Shown here: one piece after another, positions 23,614 to 33,009 of the stretch
Position numbering within the stretch: position 1 is the stretch's first letter
How the letters are laid out: every line of letters begins with the position of its first letter
Assembly: GCA_938014915.1 (NCBI GenBank)
Contig: CALLQQ010000128.1
Coordinates: 1 to 35,385 of the forward strand
DNA from: an uncultured Clostridia bacterium
GTDB lineage: Bacteria > Bacillota > Clostridia > Oscillospirales > Ruminococcaceae
DNA length: 35,385 nucleotides
Direction: 5' to 3'
Made by a program: the position numbers and the translations under genes
The notes under the pieces: generated by a model
Databases searched by the model: none
The model's input: the letters and a program-made list of their open reading frames with translations, nothing else
What the model was told of the DNA's origin: nothing

Positions 23614-26600
23614 TCATTTGATTGCTATATTTTCTTTTCCTACTATCTTTATTAGTTCGTTTTTTAAGTTATCGTTGATGTTTACGCCTTGTAGACCTTT
23701 TGGAATAGTAGTTTTCCTCTTATCGGCAAAATATATGCGCACACCTGTACTCCCCTTGTTTCGGGCTAGAATAGATAAAACGTGCCCGAGCACGATTTCA
23801 TCGGTTGATGTTAGCTTGATATATAGTTTCTGCGTGTTTTCCTGCTCTATTACAATATCACTTGCACGACAAACATGATCTACAAGTACTTTCGGTTCTT
23901 CTTCCTCTTTAATGGAAATTGTCCCCGTAATTAGCACGATCTCATTCTCTACAAGATAAGACTTTGATTCGTCATAGACATTCGGGAAGATGATTCCTTC
24001 CATCCTGCCCGTCATATCTTCAAATACGGCAAATGCCATCATGGCATTTGAGCGTGTTGTATGGATTCTCTTACTCTGGAGCATACAGAGAATACGCACA
24101 ACATCCCTATCACGGTATCCGTTCATGCCCTCTTTAGCATTGGCTAATAGCTCTGAAATCGTACATAGGTTGAGCCGCTTTATAAGTGGAGCATAGCTGC
24201 CCATCGGGTGGCCCGTGATGTAAATTCCCACGGCTTCCTTCTCCATTTCAAGTAGATGATGTTCTTCGTATTCGTCGATATAATCTAGCTTAATATATTC
24301 TACATCGTCAACAGATGTATCCCCGAATAGGTCGAGTTGCCCCTCCATATTCTTTTTCTTATCCACTGCAATGCCATCGATTATTTTCATATATCCCATT
24401 AACATTTGCTTCCTATTATAATCGAATCCATCGAAAGCACCGCTCTTTATTAGCCCCTCAATAGCACGTTTATTTAGATCTTTGCCATACATTCTATCAC
24501 AGAAATCAAACAGACCAGTGAATTCTCCGTTAAGTTTCCTCTCATTTACGATTTCGTCAATGCAACCCCTGCCAAGATTCTTTATCGCCAGCAGTCCGAA
24601 TCTTATCCCATCATCAACGGGAGTGAAGCCCATATCGCTCTGATTAACATCGGGCGGCAATAGCTTTATTCCCATTGCCTCACATTCTGCAATATATTCA
24701 ATAATTTTATCGGTATTATCAAGCACACTTGTTAGGAGTGCCGCCATATAAACTTTCTTATAATGGCATTTAAGATAAGCAGTTTGATATGCTAAATATG
24801 CATATGCCGCCGCATGCGACTTGTTGAATGCATACGATGCGAATGAGCTCATCTCATCAAAGATTTCATCAGCTACCTTGGCACTAACGCCATTGGCGAC
24901 GGCGCCCACACTTTGAATTTTTCCATCGGGAGTTTTACTTCCGTAAATGAACTTCTCCCGCTCATGTTCCATAACATCGGCATTCTTCTTCGACATTGCC
25001 CTGCGTACTAAATCCGCCTGCCCGTATGAATACCCTGCAAGCACTCTGCATATCTGCATTACCTGCTCCTGATACACGATACAACCATAAGTCACATCAA
25101 GAATATCTTCTAACAACGGGTGTTTATATTTCACCTTGTGCGGATTGTGCCTATTTTCAATATAGGTAGGAATTGACGCCATCGGTCCTGGGCGGTAGAG
25201 TGAAATAACCGCAATTAAATCCTCAAGCGTTATGGGGATAAGACGCATTAAGACGCTTTTCATACCTGCCGATTCGAATTGGAACACTCCTTGCGTGTGT
25301 CCTTTGGCAAGCATTCTGAATACTTCCTCATCGTCAAACGGGATCTTATCTATATCAAAGTCCGGATCTGTAAGACGAATATAATCGGAACATTCCTTAA
25401 TTACCGTTAAGTTGCGAAGTCCTAGGAAGTCCATTTTGAGCAACCCTAAACTTTCAAGCACGCCCATTGTGAACTGCGTTACAATTGCCTCATCATTCTT
25501 TTGGAGTGGCACATATTCATCGACGGGATCACGTGTGATAACTACGCCAGCGGCATGGGTAGATGCGTGCCGCGGCATTCCCTCGATTTTACGTGCTGTT
25601 TCGACCAGCTCCGCAATGGAGCTATCGTTATTTGCCGCCTCTCTTAGATCCTTAGATTTCTCAAGTGCGCCCTCAATTGTGATGCCAAGTTCGCTCGGTA
25701 TCATCTTTGCGACGGTATCGACAGTTTGATAGGGTATCCCCATCGCTCTGCCTGCATCTCTTAATGCGCCACGTGCCGCCATTGTTCCGAATGTTATTAT
25801 TTGTGCGACATGGTCACTGCCATATTTTCGCACAACATAATCTATAACTTCCTGCCGTCTTTCATAGCAAAAATCTATATCGAAGTCCGGCATTGTAATT
25901 CGTTCCGGATTGAGGAATCTCTCAAAAATTAGATTATGCTTTATCGGATCAACACCTGTAATGCCTATGCAGTACGCTACAATACTGCCAGCGCCCGATC
26001 CTCTACCCGGTCCGACAGGGATATCTTTCTTCCTTGCGTATCTTATGAAATCATGCACAATGAGGAAGTAATCAACATAACCCATTGAAGTAATTACATC
26101 AATCTCATATTTCAGCCTTGCCTTAATCTCGCTCGATGGATTCTGCCCATATCGCCTATGCATACCATCAAACACAAGTTCCCTGAAATAAACATTATTA
26201 TCTTCATACCCCTCAATTGTGAATCGGGGCAATTTTGTCACTCCGAATTCGAACGATATATCGCACATATCAGCAATATCAACCGTATTGCTAATCGCCT
26301 GTGGATAATCGGGGAAAAGCTCCAACATTTCATCAGCGCTTTTAATATAGAATTCATCGGTCGGGAATTCCAGTCCGCCCTCCCCGTCGATAGTAGTATT
26401 CGTTGCTATGCAAGTTAGAACATGTTGCATTTTTGAATCTTCCCTATCGATATAATGCGCATCATTAGTCGCAACAAGCGGTATGCCCGTTTCCTCCGAT
26501 AGCCTATATAGATATGGGAGCAATCGCTTTTGCTCGTCCATATCGTGATTTTGAATTTCAATGTAGTAATTCCCATCACCGAATAAGGCATTGTATTCTG

Positions 26601-27084
26601 ATGCGATAGCCTTAGCCTCGCTAAATTCGCCAGCCGCCAATAAACGTGGAATCTCCCCAGCTAGACAAGCGGAAAGGCAAATTAAACCCTCACTATACTT
26701 TTCAAGTAATTCAAAGTCAACACGTGGACGATTATAGAACCCCTCGGTATACCCTAGCGAAACAAGTTTAATTAAATTCTGATAGCCGGTATTATTCTTG
26801 CATAGAAGCACAAGATGGTGGGGACTCGCATCTAATCTATATTCCCTATCGTGCCTCGTTCTTCGTGCTACATACACTTCACACCCGATTATCGGCTTAA
26901 TGCCTTGCTTTTTGCATTCGTTGTAGAAATCTATGACACCATACATACTGCCATGGTCGGTAATTGCTACTGCCGATTGCCCTAGCTCCTTTGCCTTTTT
27001 AACCAGTCGTGGAATTCGGCAAGCGCCATCAAGCAAGCTATATTCCGTATGAACATGTAAATGCACAAATTTTGTACCACTCAT
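23614..27084 (-). CDS. dnaE: DNA polymerase III alpha subunit, DnaE type
   Basis: This is a 1156-residue replicative polymerase of the DnaE1-like architecture. Order: an N-terminal PHP domain with HVHTEYSLLDGA, AITDHGSMYG and a late NDAHYID histidine; the palm domain with GPGRGSGAGS and the catalytic MPDFDIDF; fingers and the tandem helix-hairpin-helix part; and a C-terminal OB-fold (EDMTGRMEGIIFP, about 990–1060) and tail. PHP metal ligands look largely conserved, so residual metal-dependent activity is possible. ATG 27084 follows AAAGGGG. It lies 24 bp after whiA, inside the hprK–whiA gene run. Confidence 0.96.
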   Translation of the reverse strand: MSGTKFVHLHVHTEYSLLDGACRIPRLVKKAKELGQSAVAITDHGSMYGVIDFYNECKKQGIKPIIGCEVYVARRTRHDREYRLDASPHHLVLLCKNNTGYQNLIKLVSLGYTEGFYNRPRVDFELLEKYSEGLICLSACLAGEIPRLLAAGEFSEAKAIASEYNALFGDGNYYIEIQNHDMDEQKRLLPYLYRLSEETGIPLVATNDAHYIDREDSKMQHVLTCIATNTTIDGEGGLEFPTDEFYIKSADEMLELFPDYPQAISNTVDIADMCDISFEFGVTKLPRFTIEGYEDNNVYFRELVFDGMHRRYGQNPSSEIKARLKYEIDVITSMGYVDYFLIVHDFIRYARKKDIPVGPGRGSGAGSIVAYCIGITGVDPIKHNLIFERFLNPERITMPDFDIDFCYERRQEVIDYVVRKYGSDHVAQIITFGTMAARGALRDAGRAMGIPYQTVDTVAKMIPSELGITIEGALEKSKDLREAANNDSSIAELVETARKIEGMPRHASTHAAGVVITRDPVDEYVPLQKNDEAIVTQFTMGVLESLGLLKMDFLGLRNLTVIKECSDYIRLTDPDFDIDKIPFDDEEVFRMLAKGHTQGVFQFESAGMKSVLMRLIPITLEDLIAVISLYRPGPMASIPTYIENRHNPHKVKYKHPLLEDILDVTYGCIVYQEQVMQICRVLAGYSYGQADLVRRAMSKKNADVMEHEREKFIYGSKTPDGKIQSVGAVANGVSAKVADEIFDEMSSFASYAFNKSHAAAYAYLAYQTAYLKCHYKKVYMAALLTSVLDNTDKIIEYIAECEAMGIKLLPPDVNQSDMGFTPVDDGIRFGLLAIKNLGRGCIDEIVNERKLNGEFTGLFDFCDRMYGKDLNKRAIEGLIKSGAFDGFDYNRKQMLMGYMKIIDGIAVDKKKNMEGQLDLFGDTSVDDVEYIKLDYIDEYEEHHLLEMEKEAVGIYITGHPMGSYAPLIKRLNLCTISELLANAKEGMNGYRDRDVVRILCMLQSKRIHTTRSNAMMAFAVFEDMTGRMEGIIFPNVYDESKSYLVENEIVLITGTISIKEEEEPKVLVDHVCRASDIVIEQENTQKLYIKLTSTDEIVLGHVLSILARNKGSTGVRIYFADKRKTTIPKGLQGVNINDNLKNELIKIVGKENIAIK

Positions 27085-27108
27085 TATTGGCGCCCCTTTC
27101 TATGTCTG

Positions 27109-28023
27109 TTAACCCATTCTAGTTCTTAAATCGCTAGCTATTTTAGATATTTTCATCAATCGATGATTCACACTTGAGCGGCTAATTGGAGTGCTGAGTG
27201 CCTGCCCCAATTCACGTAAGGAAAGATCCGGATTCTCCAATCTTAGCTGGGCTATCTCCACTAATTCATCGTCTAACAGACCCATTGATTTACGCTCAAT
27301 TATGTATTCAATGTCGGCTACCTGCCTAACAGATGCCGTCACAATTTTATCTATATTTGCAGTTTCACAATTCGTGGTGCGATTAACCCTATTGCGAACA
27401 TCTTTATAAATTTTTATATTCATAAGCTTGAGCGAACTTTTCGTCGCTCCCATGAATGTGAGAATATCTTCGATTTTCTCACTTCCCTTTATGTAAATGA
27501 ACGGCATTTCCTTCCTTATAGCACCTTTAACCTCCATGCCCTGTTCATTGGTTAGTTTAACCACTTCATCACAAATTCCCTGCGATGGCGCATTGATTTC
27601 AAAGTGATATTCTTTGCTTGGATCCGTCGCACTCCCTGAAACGAGGAATGCCCCTCTTAGGAATGCGCTCATGCATTCATCACTTCCCGATACAATATCA
27701 CTATTTATGCCCTCATCAACTTGTCCAAAATAAGACAGAATCGCATTGCGGTCGTGGGCATCGTCAATCAATACTGAATGCAATGTGCCGCCATTCCTTT
27801 TAGTAGTGGAGGAAAAGCGAATTTTCATACCCTCGTCAATAATATCGTGAATGAAATCCACGAACAAAGTCGCCACTCCCTCATGTTCAGTATGCAATGA
27901 AATATTGTCGGTTGAATTCTGCCGTAAGAACATTAACATCCCATATAGGCAGGCTTTTCTATTAACAATATCCCGTCTTGCAAAATCGCAAAGTTCGGTT
28001 TTTATGGTATATGAAAAGGTCAT
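27109..28023 (-). CDS. whiA: WhiA, DNA-binding sporulation/division regulator
   Basis: This is a 304-residue protein with the two-part WhiA architecture: an N-terminal degenerate LAGLIDADG homing-endonuclease fold (about 1–200, including RGAFLVSGSATDPSKEYHFEI) and a C-terminal helix-turn-helix (about 225–300, LSLRELGQALSTPISRSSVNHRLMKI). WhiA controls sporulation septation in Streptomyces. In Bacillus it affects cell division and chromosome segregation. No nuclease activity is expected. ATG 28023 has GGGGAGGGG just upstream. It is 21 bp after rapZ, the near-universal Firmicutes neighbour. Confidence 0.95.
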   Translation of the reverse strand: MTFSYTIKTELCDFARRDIVNRKACLYGMLMFLRQNSTDNISLHTEHEGVATLFVDFIHDIIDEGMKIRFSSTTKRNGGTLHSVLIDDAHDRNAILSYFGQVDEGINSDIVSGSDECMSAFLRGAFLVSGSATDPSKEYHFEINAPSQGICDEVVKLTNEQGMEVKGAIRKEMPFIYIKGSEKIEDILTFMGATKSSLKLMNIKIYKDVRNRVNRTTNCETANIDKIVTASVRQVADIEYIIERKSMGLLDDELVEIAQLRLENPDLSLRELGQALSTPISRSSVNHRLMKISKIASDLRTRMG

Positions 28024-28044
28024 TTTCCCCTCCCCTGCAAGAGG

Positions 28045-28905
28045 TTAATTCTTGCCAATATCCCTGTGCGATACACGCACCTTGATGCCTCTCTCCTCTA
28101 GGAAATCCCGCATATTTTCAACAAATGTTACCGATCTATGTTTGCCGCCAGTACAGCCGAATCCTATTACAAGCTGACTCTTCCCCTCTTTTACATAGTG
28201 AGGAATGAGGAATTCAACTAAATCTTCTAGCTTGATGCGCAGCTGCTTTGCCGCATCGTGACTCATCACATATTCCCGAACCTCGGCATCTAGACCCGTC
28301 TTATTTTTAAGCTCTGGTAGGTAGAACGGATTCGGCAGACATCGCACATCAAAGACTAAGTCCGCCTCATTCGCTGCACCGTATTTGAATCCGAACGAAA
28401 CAAGATTCACTATCATTGAGTCACTTGCCTTTTCAAGAAAAATTGATTTTACCTGATCCTTTAGCTGGGCAAGTGATGTTAGTGAAGTATCAAAATAGTA
28501 GTCCGCCTTTTCTCTAATTGGTGCTAGAATTTCACGCTCAAGTTGGACTGCTTGACGCACATTACCCTGCACCCTCTCGTCAAGCGGATGCTTTCTCCTC
28601 GTTTCCTTATAGCGCTGAATTATTACATTGTCCGCGGCATCAAGGTATAGGAGTTTCACCGATATGCCAATTTCCATTAGCTCATCTATATATTCCGATA
28701 GTCTGAAGAATAGTTCTCCGCCACGAATATCAGTAACTATCGCTATCCGCTCAATTTCGCCAGCGGATTTCGATGATATTTCTATAAACTTCGGCAGTAG
28801 TTCAGGCGGCATATTATCAATGCAAAAGTATCCAATATCTTCTAGGACTTTTGCCGCTCCCGATTTGCCCGATCCTGACATTCCTGTAATAATTACAACT
28901 TCCAA
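28045..28905 (-). CDS. rapZ: RapZ/YvcJ-family nucleotide-binding protein
   Basis: This is a 286-residue P-loop protein. Walker A is TGMSGSGKSGAAK near the N-terminus. GYFCIDNMPPELLPK and the C-terminal block GFGCTGGKHRSVTFVE are family hallmarks. In enterobacteria RapZ governs GlmS by way of a small RNA and senses glucosamine-6-phosphate. In Bacillus YvcJ binds and hydrolyses nucleotides and affects competence. The role here is inferred only by family. The start is TTG 28905, which has AGGGGG 7 bp upstream and gives the family's usual length. The open frame continues to another TTG at 28929 with no ribosome site. It follows murB by 24 bp. Confidence 0.92.
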   Translation of the reverse strand: MEVVIITGMSGSGKSGAAKVLEDIGYFCIDNMPPELLPKFIEISSKSAGEIERIAIVTDIRGGELFFRLSEYIDELMEIGISVKLLYLDAADNVIIQRYKETRRKHPLDERVQGNVRQAVQLEREILAPIREKADYYFDTSLTSLAQLKDQVKSIFLEKASDSMIVNLVSFGFKYGAANEADLVFDVRCLPNPFYLPELKNKTGLDAEVREYVMSHDAAKQLRIKLEDLVEFLIPHYVKEGKSQLVIGFGCTGGKHRSVTFVENMRDFLEERGIKVRVSHRDIGKN

Positions 28906-28929
28906 TTCATTGCCCCCTATTAAATGCAA

Positions 28930-29856
28930 TTAATCCTCTAAAATTTGCATCTCACAATCTAATGTATATCCCGTCTGTGATACAACTTTTTCCTTAACAA
29001 TTGCAACTAATTCTTTTATATCTTCACAGCTTGCGCCATTTTTATTTATAATAAATCCGCTATGTTTCTCACTGACTTCAGCACCGCCGACGCTCGTTCC
29101 TTTAAGTCCGCATTGCTCAATCAATAGTGATGCATAGCTACCTTTCGGACGTTTGAATGTGCTCCCCGAACTGGGATATTCAAGTGGCTGACGTGTTTTC
29201 CTCCGCATTAGCAATTCGTCCATTCGTGCTTTTATTGTAGTTTTGTCGCCTTTATTCAGCCTAATCCTCACTACCGCCACGACTGCCTTCGTATCAAAAA
29301 AACAGCTATGCCGATAGGAGAAGTCCATATCTTTATTCTCAATTGTGCTAATATTCCCGTCAAGGTCGATTTGCTCGCACGATAGCACGACTTCGCTCAT
29401 TTCACCATCGTAAGCGCCAGCATTCATATATACCGCACCGCCGACAGAACCGGGAATTCCCCACGCAAATTCAAGTCCCGTTAAGGAGTTTTTGTGCGCA
29501 AATGAACATACCTTTGATAGAGATGCTCCCGCCTCACATTCAATCGTATTCTCATCAATAAGTTCTACCCTTGAAAAATCCTCGCTTATAACGATGATTA
29601 AGCCGGATATCCCCTTATCGCTAACGATAATATTCGACCCTTTTCCGACGATATGGTATCTTATACCTTGTTCGTTGCACTGTGCAATAACTTCGGACAA
29701 GCATGAAATGCTGCACGGTTTTATTAGCGCCTCGGCATTGCCGCCCACTTTCATCGTATTATAATTGCACATCGGTTCATCATATAGAATTTCACAATGA
29801 TATTTACGGGCAATTCCCTCAATAACAGTAAAGTCCATGCTGATAGTTTCCCCCAT
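28930..29856 (-). CDS. murB: UDP-N-acetylenolpyruvoylglucosamine reductase
   Basis: This is a 308-residue FAD enzyme reducing UDP-GlcNAc enolpyruvate to UDP-MurNAc with NADPH, the second committed step of peptidoglycan synthesis. FAD-binding segments are visible (NTMKVGGNAEALIKP, GKGSNIIVSDKG, GIPGSVGGAVYMNAGAY), followed by YRHSCF, SSGSTFKRP with the likely catalytic serine, and a C-terminal QTGYTLDCE block. The layout is the type II form found in Gram-positives. ATG 29856 overlaps the ROK kinase stop as TAATG, indicating translational coupling. An alternative ATG at 29838 sits behind GGGGGA and would shorten the protein by six residues. Confidence 0.95.
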   Translation of the reverse strand: MGETISMDFTVIEGIARKYHCEILYDEPMCNYNTMKVGGNAEALIKPCSISCLSEVIAQCNEQGIRYHIVGKGSNIIVSDKGISGLIIVISEDFSRVELIDENTIECEAGASLSKVCSFAHKNSLTGLEFAWGIPGSVGGAVYMNAGAYDGEMSEVVLSCEQIDLDGNISTIENKDMDFSYRHSCFFDTKAVVAVVRIRLNKGDKTTIKARMDELLMRRKTRQPLEYPSSGSTFKRPKGSYASLLIEQCGLKGTSVGGAEVSEKHSGFIINKNGASCEDIKELVAIVKEKVVSQTGYTLDCEMQILED

Positions 29857-30842
29857 TATTCACTCATTTGATATAGAAATGCGGCGCCGATTATGCCAGC
29901 ATCGTTGCCAAGTTTAGCAATGCCGAGCTTCGTCGCCATGTCGGGGCTAACCTTATAACTCTCCCGTGCTATAATCGCTTCTAACGGCTTAGTGAGGTAA
30001 TCGCCCTCTTTACATACGCCGCCACCGATTAATAGCATTTGCGGTTGGAATGTATTGATGATGTTAACAAGTCCGCACCCTAGATAGCTAATATATTCGT
30101 CGACAACTCCCTTACCCGATGCGTCACCTAGTCGCATTGCATCGAATGCCGTCTTGCCATTAACATTGTCTATGTTGTCGCATATCTCCCACAATTTAGA
30201 ATTTTCATCCCTGAGCATCGCCTCTTTTGTTGATTTAATTAATGCCGTTGCCGATGCATAGGATTCTAGACAGCCATTCCTGCCACATGGGCATGGTCTG
30301 CCATCGTACTCAATTACATTATGCCCAAGTTCGGCGCCATAATAATTGAATCCGCTATAAATCTTGCCATCTATTATAATTCCACCGCCGACACCGGTGC
30401 CAAGTGTGACTACAACAACATTGTCATAATCTTTCGCCGCACCAGCAAGCATCTCACCATAGGCGGCGGCATTCGCATCATTTTCTACAAAAATTTTAGC
30501 GAATTCTTCCGTGCCGCTTTTACTCATCTTCTTAAACCTGCTTGATAAAAGTTCCCTTAAATCAGTGTTGTCGAACCCTAAATTGCTTGAATAGATTACA
30601 ATTCCACTTTCCCTATTTGCCGATCCAGGTGTGCCAATGCCGATACTCGCTACTTCATCAATTGTAATACCTGCATCTTCACATGCAAAGGTAGTCGCCT
30701 TTACAATATCATCGGCAATTTCCCCCTCGGGCCGTGGAAGATTGGTTTTAAGCGCCCCCCTACCGACAATATTAAAGTTACTATCGACGACACCGACATT
30801 TATATTTGTACCGCCAAGGTCAATTCCTATATTATATTCCAT
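29856..30842 (-). CDS. ROK-family glucokinase-like sugar kinase
   Basis: This is a 328-residue cytosolic kinase. It has an N-terminal phosphate-binding DLGGTNINVGVVD (8–20), the catalytic aspartate in NDANAAAYGE (D122), GTGVGGG (149–155), the substrate glutamate/histidine ELGH (171–174) and the zinc site CPCGRNGC (C184, C186, C191). The C-terminal GGG–V block is also present. The absence of a helix-turn-helix extension shows it is an enzyme and not a ROK repressor. Glucose is the likeliest substrate, but N-acetylmannosamine or another hexose cannot be excluded. The AGAGGGAG site precedes ATG 30842. It is coupled to murB by TAATG. Confidence 0.9.
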   Translation of the reverse strand: MEYNIGIDLGGTNINVGVVDSNFNIVGRGALKTNLPRPEGEIADDIVKATTFACEDAGITIDEVASIGIGTPGSANRESGIVIYSSNLGFDNTDLRELLSSRFKKMSKSGTEEFAKIFVENDANAAAYGEMLAGAAKDYDNVVVVTLGTGVGGGIIIDGKIYSGFNYYGAELGHNVIEYDGRPCPCGRNGCLESYASATALIKSTKEAMLRDENSKLWEICDNIDNVNGKTAFDAMRLGDASGKGVVDEYISYLGCGLVNIINTFQPQMLLIGGGVCKEGDYLTKPLEAIIARESYKVSPDMATKLGIAKLGNDAGIIGAAFLYQMSE

Positions 30843-30856
30843 AATATTCTCCCTCT

Positions 30857-30886
30857 TTTATACCAAAGCAATTCATGCATTTACAA
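30857..30886 (-). promoter_or_regulatory. Possible internal promoter before the ROK kinase
   Basis: TTGTAA (30881–30886) and TATAAA (30857–30862) are 18 bp apart, with TGG before the -10, in the 71-bp gap after the YcdX-like gene. The start near 30850 would leave a very short leader, about 8 nt, overlapping the ribosome site. It is therefore tentative. Confidence 0.35.
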
Positions 30887-30913
30887 TTGCATTGGCAATA
30901 TTAATAGATATTA

Positions 30914-31657
30914 TCAATCAACAGAAAATATGTTGCCACGCTTGTTTACAATGTATTCTTTAAACATATCCCAATCGGCATTAAGTATTAGCTCTTTTGG
31001 GAAGTCAATTTCCTCTAGCAATTTAGTTGCTTCGGGCACTATTCCAATTTTGCCAGCATAATGCGCATCAGAATTGACTACTACCCTTGCGCCGTATTTC
31101 TTACATATCCGTGCAATTTCGGTAGAATTCTTCCTTGCGCCCCGCCTAGTTTTAATAGAATTCTCATTAATCTCAACGAGCTTATCATATTCCTTGAGAG
31201 TCTTTACCATGCGTTCATAGTCGCAGTGATAAGGATCAGCATCAGGATGACCTATCACATCTATATAAGGATTCCTCGCAAGTAATTCGTACGCACGTGT
31301 ATTCTCCTCGATACTGCTCGGCGGACATACTGGATCGTGAAAAGATGCTACTACCCATTCAAGCCGCTTTAAATCCTCCTGCGTTAAATCAACTTCACCA
31401 TCGAAATTGATTATATTTGTTTCTGCCCCACGAATTACATAGACGCCATCTATCATCCTCGGGATAGCTTTCATATTATAAAAGTGCCACATATGCGGCG
31501 CATCGGGCATTGCTGGCGTATGGTCTGTCATGGCAATTGCCTTTACACCGTTTTGCTTGGCAGCACTGCAATTCTCTGCTATCGTTGAATATGCGTGTGT
31601 TGATGCTAATGTATGCGTATGTGTATCTGCTAGTATTTGCAATATATTCATCTCCAT
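30914..31657 (-). CDS. PHP-domain phosphatase, YcdX-like
   Basis: This is a 247-residue metal-dependent phosphatase. The PHP ligand set is ADTHTHT (H13, H15), STHAYST (H21), MTDHTP, the GAETN glutamate, ASFHDP, IGHPDAD and VNSDAHYAGKIG. The HTHT…HAYST spacing is the YcdX branch, whose E. coli member has a trinuclear zinc site and whose natural substrate is uncertain. ATG 31657 has only a weak ribosome site. A TTG at 31642, 9 bp after GGAG, would begin MQILADTHTHT and is a serious alternative. It lies 40 bp after hprK, the usual clostridial position. Confidence 0.87.
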   Translation of the reverse strand: MEMNILQILADTHTHTLASTHAYSTIAENCSAAKQNGVKAIAMTDHTPAMPDAPHMWHFYNMKAIPRMIDGVYVIRGAETNIINFDGEVDLTQEDLKRLEWVVASFHDPVCPPSSIEENTRAYELLARNPYIDVIGHPDADPYHCDYERMVKTLKEYDKLVEINENSIKTRRGARKNSTEIARICKKYGARVVVNSDAHYAGKIGIVPEATKLLEEIDFPKELILNADWDMFKEYIVNKRGNIFSVD

Positions 31658-31697
31658 CTTTTGTCTATGCGTTTCAAATTGCGTTATTTATATCTAT

Positions 31698-32657
31698 TTA
31701 GAATCCATCCCATTGTGTTACTGTTTCTGTCGCCTCCATATTCATGCCTAGCTTCTCTAACAATTCCTGCGCTGCGTTATAGCCCATTTTTTTCTGCCTA
31801 TTATTCATTGCAGCCACTTCAAGGATTATTGCTAGATTCCGCCCCGGCTTAACTGGAATTGTTAAGGAAGGAACACGAACACCTAGAATTTCCGTATATT
31901 GATTGTCGACGCCCATTCTATCATAGGACTTATCAGGATTCCACTGCTCCAATGCTACGATTAAGTCGATTTTCTCCGTCACCTTAATAGCACCCATACC
32001 GAAAATTCTTCTTGCATTTATAATGCCTATACCCCTAAGTTCTAGGAAGTGACGGATATTATCAGGCGATGAGCCTAGCAATGTTATGTTCGACACCTTC
32101 CTAATTTCGACTGCGTCGTCAGCGACAAGCCTATGCCCTCTTTTAACTAGCTCAATTGCCGTTTCGCTCTTACCTACACCGCTTTCACCTAGTATGAGCA
32201 TACCCTCACCATAAACTTCAATTAATACACCATGCCTAGTGATTCGTGGTGCAAGTTCAAGGTTAAGGAATGCAATTATCTTTGATAGGAGAGTTGATGT
32301 ACTCTCCTTACTGCGAAGTAGCGGAACCTTGTATTTATCAGCAAACTCCAACATCTCTGGATAAACTTCAAGATCTCGTGCGATAATAAGAGCAGGAATC
32401 TCTTTAGAAAAGAGCATCTCACAATGTTTGCGGCGGGTTGGCCCATCAATTGTATCAAGATAGGCAAACTCCATTTTCCCGACAATTTGTATTCTCGATG
32501 GATCAAAGTACTCATAGAATCCATTGAGCTGCAAGCCCGGTCGATTAACATCATTAGTTGAAACAAAAATTTCTTCTGCCTCCTGCGGTAGATATATTGT
32601 TTCAAGGTCAAACTCCTCTATTACCTTATTCAATGCTACCTTATGCTCATCCGACAT
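31698..32657 (-). CDS. hprK: HPr kinase/phosphorylase
   Basis: This is a bifunctional enzyme that phosphorylates HPr on Ser46 and removes that phosphate, setting carbon catabolite repression and PTS activity. The N-terminal half (about 1–130) is the variable domain. The kinase half has the conserved HGVLIEVYGEGM, Walker A GESGVGKSETAIEL, LVADDAVEI, the phosphorylase signature LELRGIGIIN, and the C-terminal KPGRNLAIILEVAAMN. I place the start at ATG 32657, 9 bp after AAAGGG, giving 319 residues, close to the family norm. The open frame extends to 32708 but adds 17 atypical residues. It heads a run through dnaE and has a strong promoter and a leader of about 100 nt. Confidence 0.94.
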   Translation of the reverse strand: MSDEHKVALNKVIEEFDLETIYLPQEAEEIFVSTNDVNRPGLQLNGFYEYFDPSRIQIVGKMEFAYLDTIDGPTRRKHCEMLFSKEIPALIIARDLEVYPEMLEFADKYKVPLLRSKESTSTLLSKIIAFLNLELAPRITRHGVLIEVYGEGMLILGESGVGKSETAIELVKRGHRLVADDAVEIRKVSNITLLGSSPDNIRHFLELRGIGIINARRIFGMGAIKVTEKIDLIVALEQWNPDKSYDRMGVDNQYTEILGVRVPSLTIPVKPGRNLAIILEVAAMNNRQKKMGYNAAQELLEKLGMNMEATETVTQWDGF

Positions 32658-33009
32658 TATCCTCATCCCTTTCATCTTCATATATGGGCGCCAATTTTGT
32701 TTTTTCACAGCCTTTTACTATCTAATGGGCAGCTTGACCAACTTGACGCACCTTTATATCAATCTTTATTATACTATATTACATCTCTATTTTCAATCGA
32801 TTTTACTATATTAGTAATTTGCTAAGAATTCGCCATATAATATTAGCAACTAACTTGAAAAATGGTTAGTATTAGTGTAATATATGAAGTGATACAATCA
32901 TTGGTAACGGTTAATTTCGTTATAGCAAATTAAATTAAAGTAGCATCGCGTAAAATCACTTTATTCTTTATGGCATATTGATTTTGTTAGTTTTAAGGGG
33001 GATTTATTT
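32658..33009. other. 352-bp divergent intergenic region (hprK / glycosyltransferase)
   Basis: It holds the hprK leader with tandem near-identical 9-mers CAGCTTGAC (32730–32738) and CAACTTGAC (32739–32747), and the hprK promoter. It also holds two adjacent small inverted repeats: TTGCTAA/TTAGCAA at 32819–32849 and ACTAAC/GTTAGT at 32849–32870. A possible extended -10 for the plus-strand unit, TGATACAAT (about 32891–32899), has no good -35. I see no gene in it. Confidence 0.6.
32768..32796 (-). promoter_or_regulatory. Sigma-A promoter of the hprK unit
   Basis: TTGAAA (32791–32796) and perfect TATAAT (32768–32773) are 17 bp apart on the minus strand. Transcription near 32761 gives an approximately 104-nt leader to ATG 32657. 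Confidence 0.78.

Noticed and set aside
28906..28929. N-terminal extension of rapZ to TTG 28929
   Set aside because: There is no ribosome site. TTG 28905 has AGGGGG at good spacing and gives the family length.
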